From positions 1-40,085 of IMG/VR virus record IMGVR_UViG_3300029319_000139: DNA of 40,085 nucleotides; one strand, given 5' to 3'. Shown in pieces: positions 1-8,412 of the stretch. The stretch is from a virus. Within the stretch, counting starts at the first letter, position 1. Each line of letters opens with the position of its first letter. Made by a program: the position numbers and the translations under genes. The notes beneath the pieces were generated by a model. It worked only from the letters and a program-made list of their open reading frames with translations. It did no database searches and was not told the origin of the DNA.

Positions 1-1871
1 ACCTGGCTAAAGGTTTGCTGTCTTGTTCCTCTAACAGTGAGTATAGCATATTGTGTTACGCTGCCAATGTTAGGATTACTTTGTATCGGATAACTTATCT
101 TTTCTACAACACCTCTAATTATTTCTGCAGGGTCAAACAACTCTAATGTAACAGCATCACCTTCTTTTTGTTTCAGTGATTGGTAAATTGTTTCACCTAA
201 GTTTTTTACTCTTATAGGTTTTCTAAAAGGTCTTTCTACCCTATCAGAAATATTTACAGGTATTTGTACAACTACTAATTCAGGTCTTGCTAACGCTCTT
301 ATTTGTAATGATTTGAATTTAGGTGTTGTTGTACCATTACTATTAAGTTCTATCTTAGCGGTAACATATCTTGCAACTCTTTGTAGCTGTACTTCTTCAC
401 CACCAGTTCCAGACTGTTGACTTAATTCAAGTTGCCATGTACTATCAGATGAATCATTTATTGATTCAAACTTATTAGATATAAAAACATCTATACTTTC
501 TCCAGATACAAGTTCTTCTGTTTCTATTTCAGCACCAACAAATTGTTTTGATTCTGCAGTAAAAAAATCTGCAGGCGGTGTAATTATAAATCCATTTTCT
601 TCAAAGTTATCTGTTTGTAGATATAATCCACTTCCTGTTACAACAAATAAAAACTTTTCATTTACTCTACAAATGTCTTCTACAATACCTCCAGCAGCAG
701 CTTTATAATATCTAGCTATTCCAGCTGTTGGTAAATAGTATCTCCATAAAAAACTTGTAGATGCTGATTCTTTTACACCTACATAAACAGAATCTCTTGT
801 TGCATATAATTTATTTGGCGAAGCATCAATACTATCTATATCCCATTCTTTAATTAACTGATTGTTTCCAAGAACATATAAATCATCAGCAGTTTGTAAA
901 GTCGCTCTATAAAATCTTCCAATTTTTTTAGCACCTGTTTGGTCTTCTTTTGTACCATAAAAAACAATTCCATTAGATTCTACAATACATGTTGGAGTTT
1001 CATTAGTTATTTCTGTTTGACCTTTTACTGTAAAAGCTGCAGAAACATCTTTAAATGAATATATTCTTCCATCAGTTGCAGTTGCTAGTGCAACAGCTCC
1101 TGCGTCTGTAACATCTGTCCATGTTTCTCCAGATGCTAACGTTACTTTTGCTGAAGAAACAGTAGTAGCTCCATCATATTCATAAATAGCATTACCAGCA
1201 GATACTAAAAATTTATTTTTAACAGCCCAAATCCCATCAAATGTTTGTGCTGTAGATTTTTGTGTAGATGTACCATCACTTGTAAGTGTCTCTATTTCTC
1301 CTGCTGAACCATTGTTAGCCACTATATATAGTAGGTCTCCATGTGCAGCTAAACCTTTTATGTGATAACCAGCAGTTAATCCTGTAGATTGTGTGGAAAA
1401 AGTTGTTCCACCATCAGTAGATTTATAAAGAGTTGCATCATCAGATACATAGATAGTTGTGCCAACAACTGCTAAATAATTATCACCATCAGAAGAAGAT
1501 AGTGACCTAGTATTGGTTGTCGTATTTAATAATTGTATATTGTAAGAACTGCCTAAATCTTTTTTAAAAACATCTATACCTTGGCTATCCCAAAACCTTA
1601 TTGTATCTTTATCTGTTCCATCTCTTCTGTGTGCTGTATCTAAATTAGAACCACCAGAAAAATTATTACGTGAAAAAACTCTACCAAGGTTAGATGTAAA
1701 GTCTTCTGCGTTTTGTCTAACATTTACTTGACCACCTTCAACATCAGAAGATTGTATAGTCATATCTCTTCCTGGACCTACAGCACTTCTGTAAAGTTGA
1801 TTGTCAATACGAAAATCATATCCTTTTCTTTTTGGATTAGATACTTCTGCTTGTGTAGTTAACCTAGGCAT
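1..1871 (-). CDS. Tail protein with beta-propeller N-terminus, C-terminus cut by window edge
   Basis: An open frame runs from the ATG at 1871 to the left edge without a stop (623 full codons seen), so the C-terminus is missing. The first ~400 residues are short beta-strand-like repeats rich in Gly, Asp, Ser and Thr, with an Asp-box signature (STDGGTTF, near residue 150), as in sialidase/BNR-type beta-propellers. The later part looks like a tail-structure domain. The start codon overlaps the stop of the upstream 330-residue gene by 8 bases, so the two are co-translated. By position, downstream of the capsid and connector genes, it is probably a tail or host-contact component. The fold comes from motif reading only and the exact role is inferred. 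Confidence 0.75.
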   Translation of the reverse strand, partial: MPRLTTQAEVSNPKRKGYDFRIDNQLYRSAVGPGRDMTIQSSDVEGGQVNVRQNAEDFTSNLGRVFSRNNFSGGSNLDTAHRRDGTDKDTIRFWDSQGIDVFKKDLGSSYNIQLLNTTTNTRSLSSSDGDNYLAVVGTTIYVSDDATLYKSTDGGTTFSTQSTGLTAGYHIKGLAAHGDLLYIVANNGSAGEIETLTSDGTSTQKSTAQTFDGIWAVKNKFLVSAGNAIYEYDGATTVSSAKVTLASGETWTDVTDAGAVALATATDGRIYSFKDVSAAFTVKGQTEITNETPTCIVESNGIVFYGTKEDQTGAKKIGRFYRATLQTADDLYVLGNNQLIKEWDIDSIDASPNKLYATRDSVYVGVKESASTSFLWRYYLPTAGIARYYKAAAGGIVEDICRVNEKFLFVVTGSGLYLQTDNFEENGFIITPPADFFTAESKQFVGAEIETEELVSGESIDVFISNKFESINDSSDSTWQLELSQQSGTGGEEVQLQRVARYVTAKIELNSNGTTTPKFKSLQIRALARPELVVVQIPVNISDRVERPFRKPIRVKNLGETIYQSLKQKEGDAVTLELFDPAEIIRGVVEKISYPIQSNPNIGSVTQYAILTVRGTRQQTFSQ

Positions 1872-2856
1872 AAGTTATTTTATTTAAGGCGACTGGTTCT
1901 GGATACCTTGCTCTTAAATCTTTCCTAGCTTGCTCGATTAAATCATTTTGATATCTTAATAAAGATGTTCTAATGTTTGCTGCAGAGTTCACAGGAAATG
2001 TAGATGTTGATAATTGGTCAGTTATATAATCAGCTGTTGCTGTTGGTATATCTCTTCCTGCAATTATTTGTGCTGCTACACCTGCCATAATAATTGGTTC
2101 ATATTCATTTTCTAAACCTATTTCAGCTAGTGTATTATCTTCTGCTGTTGGTTCTATAAATTTTTTTTTGAATGTAACAAACACTGTATGTCCTGATGAT
2201 ACTCCATACACTTGCAGAGCATTCACTTTATTAGGTCCATTGTTAGTATAAGTTATTGTTTGAGAGTTTCCATCAGCATCTGTATAGGTAAATGGATTTG
2301 GTAAATCAACAAGCTCAACAGCAACACCTTGATAAATTATTCCTGTTTCATCAGAACCAGCAGAAAAATCTGTCATTTGTGATATTGCACTTATTGGTGC
2401 AACTAAATAATTATCACTTGTTCCACTTAATGGAATGTATCCAACTTTTGCTGAAACTGATTTAGTTTCTACTGCAAATAAAGTAGGATATAAATTTTTA
2501 ATCTGGTCACATACTGCATCAAAAACATTTTTTCTTGGAAATGGTGGAGCTATTTTAATTGTTGCACCTGAGCTATGTGCAGAAGCAGTAGTTCCTCTTA
2601 CACCTCTTACAACATCTACTGTATCAAGAGTTGTGCTAAGTGTTTTACAAAGCATAAGTTCTTGTCCAATTTCTATAATAGAACCTGCTTCCATAATATC
2701 TTCTTCTTCTTGTGTTAATAAATCACCATTAAAAGATACTGTTGTATCAGAGTCTGTAAGACTTGAAGTCAATAATGTATAAGGTTGTAAGTCATCCATA
2801 GGTTCTAGATATTCTCTATATGTTCTATCTACTAATCCTTGTATGTTTGTACTCAT
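1864..2856 (-). CDS. Probable head-tail connector or tail structural protein
   Basis: This is a 330-residue protein with no signal peptide or membrane segment. The N-terminal half has beta-rich, Thr/Ser/Asp-rich sequence, including a VVRGVRGTTASAH stretch of the kind seen in phage baseplate or connector proteins. The C-terminal third is helical and ends in Arg-rich helices. It lies three genes after the major capsid and just before the large tail protein, overlapping both neighbours by a few bases. That is where connector, adaptor or tail-tube proteins usually lie. I do not recognise a named family, so the structural role rests on context and composition. Confidence 0.6.
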   Translation of the reverse strand: MSTNIQGLVDRTYREYLEPMDDLQPYTLLTSSLTDSDTTVSFNGDLLTQEEEDIMEAGSIIEIGQELMLCKTLSTTLDTVDVVRGVRGTTASAHSSGATIKIAPPFPRKNVFDAVCDQIKNLYPTLFAVETKSVSAKVGYIPLSGTSDNYLVAPISAISQMTDFSAGSDETGIIYQGVAVELVDLPNPFTYTDADGNSQTITYTNNGPNKVNALQVYGVSSGHTVFVTFKKKFIEPTAEDNTLAEIGLENEYEPIIMAGVAAQIIAGRDIPTATADYITDQLSTSTFPVNSAANIRTSLLRYQNDLIEQARKDLRARYPEPVALNKITYA

Positions 2857-3041
2857 TATGCAGCTCCTTCTTCTACTAATTCTGCAGCGAATATTGCTTG
2901 ACCGAATGCACCTAATGCAAATAGACCATCATTTGCTTTTATGTCAGGATTGACAATAGGAAATGAAGGTTCTAATGGTTGGTCAGGAATACTTTCTATA
3001 TCTAGATTTCTTCCCTCTTTAAGTACTAAGAGCATACTCAT
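2856..3041 (-). CDS. Small structural-operon protein, 61 aa
   Basis: A 61-residue protein sits between the decoration-like and connector-like genes. Its stop overlaps the start of the next gene by one base, as expected in this tightly packed operon. It has a Pro/Asp-rich middle and an Ala/Gly/Phe-rich hydrophobic tail (residues ~40-58) that could be a weak amphipathic or membrane segment. No family was recognised. Position suggests a minor head or connector component. Confidence 0.55.
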   Translation of the reverse strand: MSMLLVLKEGRNLDIESIPDQPLEPSFPIVNPDIKANDGLFALGAFGQAIFAAELVEEGAA

Positions 3042-3049
3042 TGTTGCTC

Positions 3050-3382
3050 CTAACTGTGTCTAAAGTGTAATATTATTGCTCTATCTGCAGCTTCGCTACC
3101 ATTTGATGTAACTCTAATGTAACCATTACTTGCAAAAGCCCAACCTGAAGGGTCTACTCTTACAACATCACCAGCTGATACTGTATAACTTACTTCAGTA
3201 CCATCTGTTTCTTTTACATCTGCCCATGTACTATTGTCAAGTGCAAAATCAAATGTAACAGCAGTTCCTGTCATAGCTGCAGGAAACTGTATAGCACAAA
3301 GCAACATGCCTTCGGCTTGAACTCCTAATGAATTATTTGCATCTGCAGATTGGTCTATTAACGCTTGTTTTGATTTAATCAT
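3050..3382 (-). CDS. Probable capsid decoration or head-fibre protein
   Basis: A 110-residue protein lies directly downstream of the major capsid gene. After a short helical N-terminus it is almost all beta-strand in character, rich in Thr, Val, Ala, Gly and Ser, and ends in an IILHFRHS strand. Small beta-rich proteins immediately after the capsid gene in tailed phages are often head decoration or head-fibre proteins, and similar small proteins are common in marine phages. The assignment rests on place, size and composition. Confidence 0.55.
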   Translation of the reverse strand: MIKSKQALIDQSADANNSLGVQAEGMLLCAIQFPAAMTGTAVTFDFALDNSTWADVKETDGTEVSYTVSAGDVVRVDPSGWAFASNGYIRVTSNGSEAADRAIILHFRHS

Positions 3383-3450
3383 ATCTTCCTTACTATAGCA
3401 GAAGAAAAGGGTGGAGGTGGAGTTCCACCCTAATCTTCAATGTTAAATTA

Positions 3451-4569
3451 TTAACTAACTGCTTGAATTTTGCAGTGATATGAAGGAGGTCCGAACTCGA
3501 ATCCCATCTCCATATAAATTGCTTTTCCAATTCTAGCGTTTGCATCTTGGTCAATGTCACGTACGAACACAGTTCCATATCCTGGGATATTGGTGAATAC
3601 TGGTTGTATGTAAGCAAGGTCTAAGATGAAAGCAGTATTGTCAGGCATGATATCTGGGTCAATAACCATTAAGCCAATTTGACCGAATGGTGTAATGACT
3701 GTATCAATGTCGACACCTGCAACATTTCTATCTCTAGGAATGATTGCTCCTGCTATATCAACTGTTCCTTTAACAAGTTCATTGTTAAGGTCTAGTAATT
3801 GTTTTGGACTAACAGCAAGAACAGGATTTGTCATTGGTGCATGGTTGTCATACATTCTCTTTAACGCACCTGAAATGGTTGCGAAAGAAATGACTTGTGT
3901 TGAACCACTGCCATCACCTGCTGTGTCGTTGTAGAAGCAGTTTCCTCCTAATGGATTTACTGCTGCTGAGTTTGAAGCGTTCTTGTTTAGTGTTATCCAC
4001 ACGTCAAGACCATACATTTCTCTAGTTCCAGACCCAGGTGTTACGTTAGCACCATCTGAGAAAGAACCATTGAATGCAAACCACTCAACTTCTCTTGCTA
4101 CTTTTTCCATTGCTTTTTCCATTTGGAAAGCAAATTCATCTGCCACTGGGCTACCACCAAAGAAAGCCAATTTGTCTGCAGCTGTTGTTGTTCCATCTCC
4201 ATCGGAGGTATTTACAATGTTAGCTGACAAATCAAATGGATTTTGATTAGCAGTAGATGCCAAAGCGGTATATGTCATTTGTACACCCTTGTGAAAGATT
4301 TGTGTTACATAGGTATATGCAGCCCTGTCTCTTCCAAGAAATTCTGTAGGTGTAGAACCTTCTTGTCCTTTAGTTGGTTCGGTAGAAATTTTTGCATTGT
4401 CTTCTACTTGGACTTGCCAATATGTAGAACTAATGCTTTTTCCACCATTTAATCCACCAACTGCGGATAATAAAGGTGTTCTTTGACCACCAACTTTAAA
4501 CAATTCACCAGCGAAGTTATTAATATTTTGAGCATATAACGTATTATTAGTTAACGATATTTCTGCCAT
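3451..4569 (-). CDS. Major capsid protein
   Basis: The 372-residue product has the size and composition of an HK97-fold major capsid protein. The N-terminus begins MAEISLTNNTLYAQ, followed by a Gly/Ser-rich stretch and a long central domain. It contains capsid-like segments such as FQMEKAMEKVAREVEWFAFNG (residues ~125-145, an E-loop to spine-helix type helix) and ends in a strand-rich section with MVIDPDIMPDNTAFILD. It follows a coiled-coil scaffold-like gene, and a strong purine-rich ribosome site (AGGAGA) precedes the ATG. Codon use is more balanced than in its neighbours, as expected of a highly expressed gene. The call combines fold-like features with the portal-scaffold-capsid order. Confidence 0.85.
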   Translation of the reverse strand: MAEISLTNNTLYAQNINNFAGELFKVGGQRTPLLSAVGGLNGGKSISSTYWQVQVEDNAKISTEPTKGQEGSTPTEFLGRDRAAYTYVTQIFHKGVQMTYTALASTANQNPFDLSANIVNTSDGDGTTTAADKLAFFGGSPVADEFAFQMEKAMEKVAREVEWFAFNGSFSDGANVTPGSGTREMYGLDVWITLNKNASNSAAVNPLGGNCFYNDTAGDGSGSTQVISFATISGALKRMYDNHAPMTNPVLAVSPKQLLDLNNELVKGTVDIAGAIIPRDRNVAGVDIDTVITPFGQIGLMVIDPDIMPDNTAFILDLAYIQPVFTNIPGYGTVFVRDIDQDANARIGKAIYMEMGFEFGPPSYHCKIQAVS

Positions 4570-4588
4570 TTTTATCTTCTCCTATAAA

Positions 4589-5071
4589 TTATTTTTTGTC
4601 TTCCTTAAGAGTATCTAACATACGCAATTTAGCGTTGATAGAATCTCTTGTGCTTGTGTTGGAATCATTAATGAAGTTGTTGAACTCTTGTGATATATCA
4701 ACAGGTTCAGCGTTTATACCAAGTTTATTAAGCTGTTCAACTCTTCCTTGAGCTTCAGTAACATTATCTGCAACTTTATTTTCAACGACAGGTTCAGCAT
4801 TAATAGCATCACCGAACTCGTTGTTGACAAAATCTTTGATGTCAGTTACATTCATTTCTCCATCGTAAAGTTTTGTTACAGCTTTTCCAATGCCTTTGTC
4901 AGCTTCTAAACCTAATGACTCTAATGCAGTATTCATGGCTTGAGCCTTGAATGCTTTGTTCTCAGCTTTGAGTTTTTTAAACTCATCTCTAAGTTGCTTT
5001 ATATTGTCGTTAGATTCTACAGCTTCCTCAATTGCATCTTCTGTAGCTTGGTCTAATTTATTTTCTTCCAT
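4589..5071 (-). CDS. Scaffold-like head assembly protein
   Basis: This acidic, Glu/Lys/Asn-rich protein has an N-terminal coiled coil (residues ~15-50) and a flexible, helical C-terminal region. That is the usual build of internal capsid scaffolds, and it lies immediately upstream of the major capsid gene. The ATG at 5071 is chosen over one at 5095 because GGAG lies six bases before it, giving 160 rather than 168 residues. No protease domain is visible, so it is scaffold-like only. It is the first gene after an internal promoter and a structured leader, so scaffold and capsid can be transcribed apart from the long upstream operon. Confidence 0.7.
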   Translation of the reverse strand: MEENKLDQATEDAIEEAVESNDNIKQLRDEFKKLKAENKAFKAQAMNTALESLGLEADKGIGKAVTKLYDGEMNVTDIKDFVNNEFGDAINAEPVVENKVADNVTEAQGRVEQLNKLGINAEPVDISQEFNNFINDSNTSTRDSINAKLRMLDTLKEDKK

Positions 5072-5095
5072 TATTTTCTCCATTTTCTCTAGCAT

Positions 5096-5231
5096 ATAAA
5101 TAATCCCATATACATAATCGCTAGGTAATTAAAGGGATTTCACAAGGATTTACGAATGTCAAACGACACACCTTGGCTGTGTCATCGCGTTTGCAGCCCT
5201 ATATTTTGTGTGCCGAATCCTGCCAGGCACT
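5096..5231 (-). promoter_or_regulatory. Structured leader upstream of scaffold and capsid genes
   Basis: This non-coding leader can form several perfect stems: GTGCC/GGCAC (5210-5230), GGCTG/CAGCC (5175-5198) and GACACA/TGTGTC (5165-5183). The last two overlap, so they exclude one another. The stretch breaks the otherwise overlapping gene order. A role in transcript stability or processing for capsid expression is inference. I checked for a tRNA and did not find one. Confidence 0.45.
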
Positions 5232-5237
5232 ACATCT

Positions 5238-5264
5238 AGTATAGCAGGTTTATTGCTCTGTCAA
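5238..5264 (-). promoter_or_regulatory. Internal late promoter for scaffold and capsid
   Basis: On the minus strand a perfect -35 (TTGACA, 5259-5264) is followed after 15 bases by TATACT (5238-5243) with an upstream TG, an extended -10. The 15-base spacer is short, but the TGn element compensates in many bacterial promoters. The -35 lies in the last codons of the 361-residue gene. Confidence 0.5.
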
Positions 5265-6335
5265 GCCTGTTACTTGACCTTCTCTATTTTGTCTTGCACC
5301 TGTTGCTGCTGCACTAACTGACTCTGCTTGTGCTGATAAAGAACCTACTTGGTCCATAAAATCTGTGTCAGGAGCTGCTCCAAACTCTGCAAATTCTAAT
5401 GCTGAATATGTTTCATCAGGTCTATTAAATCTTCTAGCTAATCTTGATGCTGTAATAGCTCTAGCTGCAGCTGTTTCAAACTCTCCAGCTGCTCTTTGTG
5501 CAGTTATACCACTACCTATCAATCTTTGAACTGAATCAAAATCTATATCTTCTCCAGTAACTCTTTCAAATGTTGCACTGATTTGTGCTACATTTAATCT
5601 TCTATTTAATATTTGTGCATTTACTTCAGGGTCAATAGCTAAAGCAACTAGTGTTGATGCTTTAGGTTCTACAAACTCACCAAGTTCATTCGAATAATAT
5701 TCTTGATATTGTCCTAAAATTTGTGATTTTTGCTCCTCAGGAACAGCATCTATTGTTTGTTGTACTGCACTTAATCTCTGTCTCATCTCATCTGGTGAAA
5801 CATTATTAGCTAAAAGTTTTGGAAATACTGTATCAATATTTTCTTTTGCATAACCACCTAAATTAAATTCATTAAAATGTACAATTACAGCTTCTTTATT
5901 TTGTAAATATTGTGCTTCTGTCATTCTTAAAGAACCATCAGTTCTTTGAATACCTTCAAACATTTCGTTATATTCAGGAGCTGAACGCATTGCAGCTAAA
6001 GCAAAAGTTTCTTTCCCAGACTTAATATATCCATCTACATATGCTTTAATTAATTTTTCACCTCTCTGAGGGTCAAGTTTTGTTATGTATGGTAATAAAA
6101 CTTTTGCTTGTTCAACTGTAAAATTAGCTGAAAATGTTTCTGATAAAGGTTTGTCTGCTGCTGCAGAAGTATTACCTTTAAAATTTTGTCCACCAGCTGT
6201 ATAAGATTCTGCTTCTGCTTTTGCATAATTAGTTGTATAATTATTTGCTTCTAATTTTTCTATTAAAGCTGTATTACTTGTATCAATTGTATATCCTGTA
6301 AGAAAGTCACTTCTATAATAAGTTACTGTTGCCAC
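5250..6335 (-). CDS. Probable virion protein, 361 aa, helical, Ala/Glu-rich
   Basis: The product is mainly helical and rich in Ala, Glu, Gln and Asn. The segments after residue ~180 could form coiled coils, and the Ala-rich end (residues ~285-345) has repeated EFETAAARA and AESVSAAAT type patterns. It is the last of five genes between portal and scaffold and overlaps the preceding gene by one base. No catalytic motif or known family was recognised. An internal-virion or DNA-ejection component is the best guess, from the company it keeps with the giant protein. Confidence 0.6.
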   Translation of the reverse strand: MATVTYYRSDFLTGYTIDTSNTALIEKLEANNYTTNYAKAEAESYTAGGQNFKGNTSAAADKPLSETFSANFTVEQAKVLLPYITKLDPQRGEKLIKAYVDGYIKSGKETFALAAMRSAPEYNEMFEGIQRTDGSLRMTEAQYLQNKEAVIVHFNEFNLGGYAKENIDTVFPKLLANNVSPDEMRQRLSAVQQTIDAVPEEQKSQILGQYQEYYSNELGEFVEPKASTLVALAIDPEVNAQILNRRLNVAQISATFERVTGEDIDFDSVQRLIGSGITAQRAAGEFETAAARAITASRLARRFNRPDETYSALEFAEFGAAPDTDFMDQVGSLSAQAESVSAAATGARQNREGQVTGLTEQ

Positions 6336-7687
6336 TATATACTCCTAACTACTGGACCACCTAATGATTTATTCATAAGGTCTGCTACGCTATATCCAAA
6401 AAACTCATTACCTGTATCATAAGCGTTTTGTCTAAAATTAATAGCTGATGTATTGTAATCGTTTTGAAACTGTGATAAAAAGAAATCAGATTCTTCATCT
6501 GGTGCTTCACCATAAATTGAAGCATAAAGTTTGATGTAAGGTGCTGCTACTTTATTGTAGTTCAATCCTTTACCTGCAAATCTTTCAAAGTATGGATTGT
6601 TGTCAAATAAATTTTGATAATATGCATTTGCACTTTCTTCTCCCTCAGTAGCAAACAACATAGCACCTTTTCTTTTATCTGCTTCTGATAAACTATTAAA
6701 TGCACCTGCACCTAGATATGAAATACCTTTTGCATTATTTTTATTATTGTAAATAAAATCAGATAAATCTAATCCAGAACTATCTGAAGTCAACTTTGTT
6801 TGCTGTGATTTAAACAAATTGTAATATGGACTGTCAACAGCCACTTCATATCCATCAATGTTTTCTACATATCCTAAAAATTTAGGTAGTAGTGCAACAG
6901 AAATTTGTCCTTCTACAGCTCTCTGCAATAGCTGCTCATATAGTTCTGGATTGTCTTTTTTGTAGTTGCTTGGATTAATACCTAATCTTACAAAAGCTCC
7001 GTCAAGTTGTGTTGCTCTTGTTTCACGTAAAGCTAATAACTTTTGGTTAGGCTTTCCGTTTATTGTGTAACCTTCAGTTCCTAATGCATTTAAATATTGT
7101 ATTGTTTCTGTTGTATAAGGTGCTTGTATCTCTAATAATCTTGGGTCATCTTCTGATATTGGTGTTCCATTTATAATAAAATCAAAAAGTAATTCCATAC
7201 CTGGATAATCAGTATTACCATCTGCATCAACTACTGCATCAAAAAACCAAGGAGCTACATCTTCATAAAGTAATATTCTGTCATCAAATGTTTCTCCTGG
7301 ACTCCAATTATCAAGGTTTGCATACTTATTAGATATATCACCTAACATAAGAACATCTTCACCTAAAAGTATTCCAGGTGGTGTTGTAACTGCTCGTGGT
7401 CCTACTCTTTTGTTTCCAGAGATAGTATCGCCAAAACCATAAGGATTATATTTTTTTCCAGCATTGTATGCTAGATAAGAAGTTCCTTGTGGTTCATCAA
7501 GTGTTGAAGATATATCCCAAAGAAAATAATAGAAGTCTCCATCGTAATAAACTTCTTCAGGTGTAGGTTTATTTGAATATGAAAATACACCAGCACTTGC
7601 TGTATTTACCTCTGTATTATCAGTCTTTGTAAAATCTTTCATATTATCTACAGTAGGTTCTTCATTATGTCCAGGTTCGTGTGGCAT
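6335..7687 (-). CDS. Probable virion protein, 450 aa, family not recognised
   Basis: A soluble-looking 450-residue protein with an acidic, Pro-containing N-terminus and many Tyr, Phe, Asn and Asp residues. No signal peptide, membrane segment or known motif was seen. It overlaps both neighbours by one base and so belongs to the same translational chain as the giant 2209-residue protein. Its place inside the structural operon suggests it is packaged in the virion, possibly with the neighbouring 241-, 361- and 483-residue proteins. Function unknown. Confidence 0.6.
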   Translation of the reverse strand: MPHEPGHNEEPTVDNMKDFTKTDNTEVNTASAGVFSYSNKPTPEEVYYDGDFYYFLWDISSTLDEPQGTSYLAYNAGKKYNPYGFGDTISGNKRVGPRAVTTPPGILLGEDVLMLGDISNKYANLDNWSPGETFDDRILLYEDVAPWFFDAVVDADGNTDYPGMELLFDFIINGTPISEDDPRLLEIQAPYTTETIQYLNALGTEGYTINGKPNQKLLALRETRATQLDGAFVRLGINPSNYKKDNPELYEQLLQRAVEGQISVALLPKFLGYVENIDGYEVAVDSPYYNLFKSQQTKLTSDSSGLDLSDFIYNNKNNAKGISYLGAGAFNSLSEADKRKGAMLFATEGEESANAYYQNLFDNNPYFERFAGKGLNYNKVAAPYIKLYASIYGEAPDEESDFFLSQFQNDYNTSAINFRQNAYDTGNEFFGYSVADLMNKSLGGPVVRSI

Positions 7688-8412
7688 TATCTCCTCATCG
7701 CTTCTAATATTGCATCACTTAATATACCTTTAAGTTTAATAGATGCTTTCCAAGCTCGTTGTTTCTTTCTAAGTTCAGCTGCTGTAAATACTAATCTTTT
7801 ATCACTAGGTAAAACTTTGCCATCTACAAGTGGTAAACCTGTACCAGGTTGTCTATCTGGAGTGTAAAGTCTATCTGGGTCAACAGCATCTGATGGTATA
7901 TTCATATCATCAATTTTTTCATAAGTATATTGTTTTGCATAATCAATGAATTGTGGTGTTCTAGGATTAGTAACAAAACTATTCCAAGTAGACCAGTTAT
8001 TATATCCATTTGCACTTTGCAAAACAATCAAATATGCTTTTGCTGCTAACGAAGGATTGGTTGATATTAATTCACTTAATTTTGGTCCATCAATATTTTG
8101 AAATTCTGGAACAAATTTATTATTTACAACTGTTACATCTACATCACTTGTATCTTTACCCCAAGTTTGTTCATAGATTTGAGCAGGTGAATATGATTTT
8201 TCATCTCCTATAGCTTTACCCATACCTGGTCCATCTAAATCTACTTGATTACCTTTTCTCCATTCAGCAGCAGAAATAGCAATCATATTGTGTAAAACTT
8301 GTAAATCTTCTGATGGGTCTAAATCTAATGGCATACCTGCTTCTTTTAATTCTTCTGCAGCAGCTACTATTTCATTTATCCAATCTATCCATGAAATTTG
8401 TTCTCCATCCAT
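7687..8412 (-). CDS. Virion protein with lysozyme-like SanGynnWsTw segment
   Basis: A 241-residue protein. Residues ~118-150 (SLAAKAYLIVLQSANGYNNW, then STW) resemble the part of phage lytic transglycosylase or lysozyme-like modules in which an Ala-rich helix is followed by a Gly-Tyr/Asn...Trp-Ser/Thr-Trp motif. The usual catalytic Glu in the helix is not evident, so the module may be inactive or only superficially similar. The C-terminus is Lys/Arg-rich and helical. It overlaps the neighbouring virion genes by one base each. A cell-wall contact or degradation role during genome entry is possible but not shown. Confidence 0.55.
   Translation of the reverse strand: MDGEQISWIDWINEIVAAAEELKEAGMPLDLDPSEDLQVLHNMIAISAAEWRKGNQVDLDGPGMGKAIGDEKSYSPAQIYEQTWGKDTSDVDVTVVNNKFVPEFQNIDGPKLSELISTNPSLAAKAYLIVLQSANGYNNWSTWNSFVTNPRTPQFIDYAKQYTYEKIDDMNIPSDAVDPDRLYTPDRQPGTGLPLVDGKVLPSDKRLVFTAAELRKKQRAWKASIKLKGILSDAILEAMRR

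Noticed and set aside
2435-2782. 115-codon plus-strand frame
   Set aside because: Lies antisense within the 330-residue structural gene and has no ribosome site.
5160-5232. tRNA gene upstream of the scaffold gene
   Set aside because: TTCG-like and stem-loop elements are present but no acceptor stem, anticodon arm and T-arm fit together.
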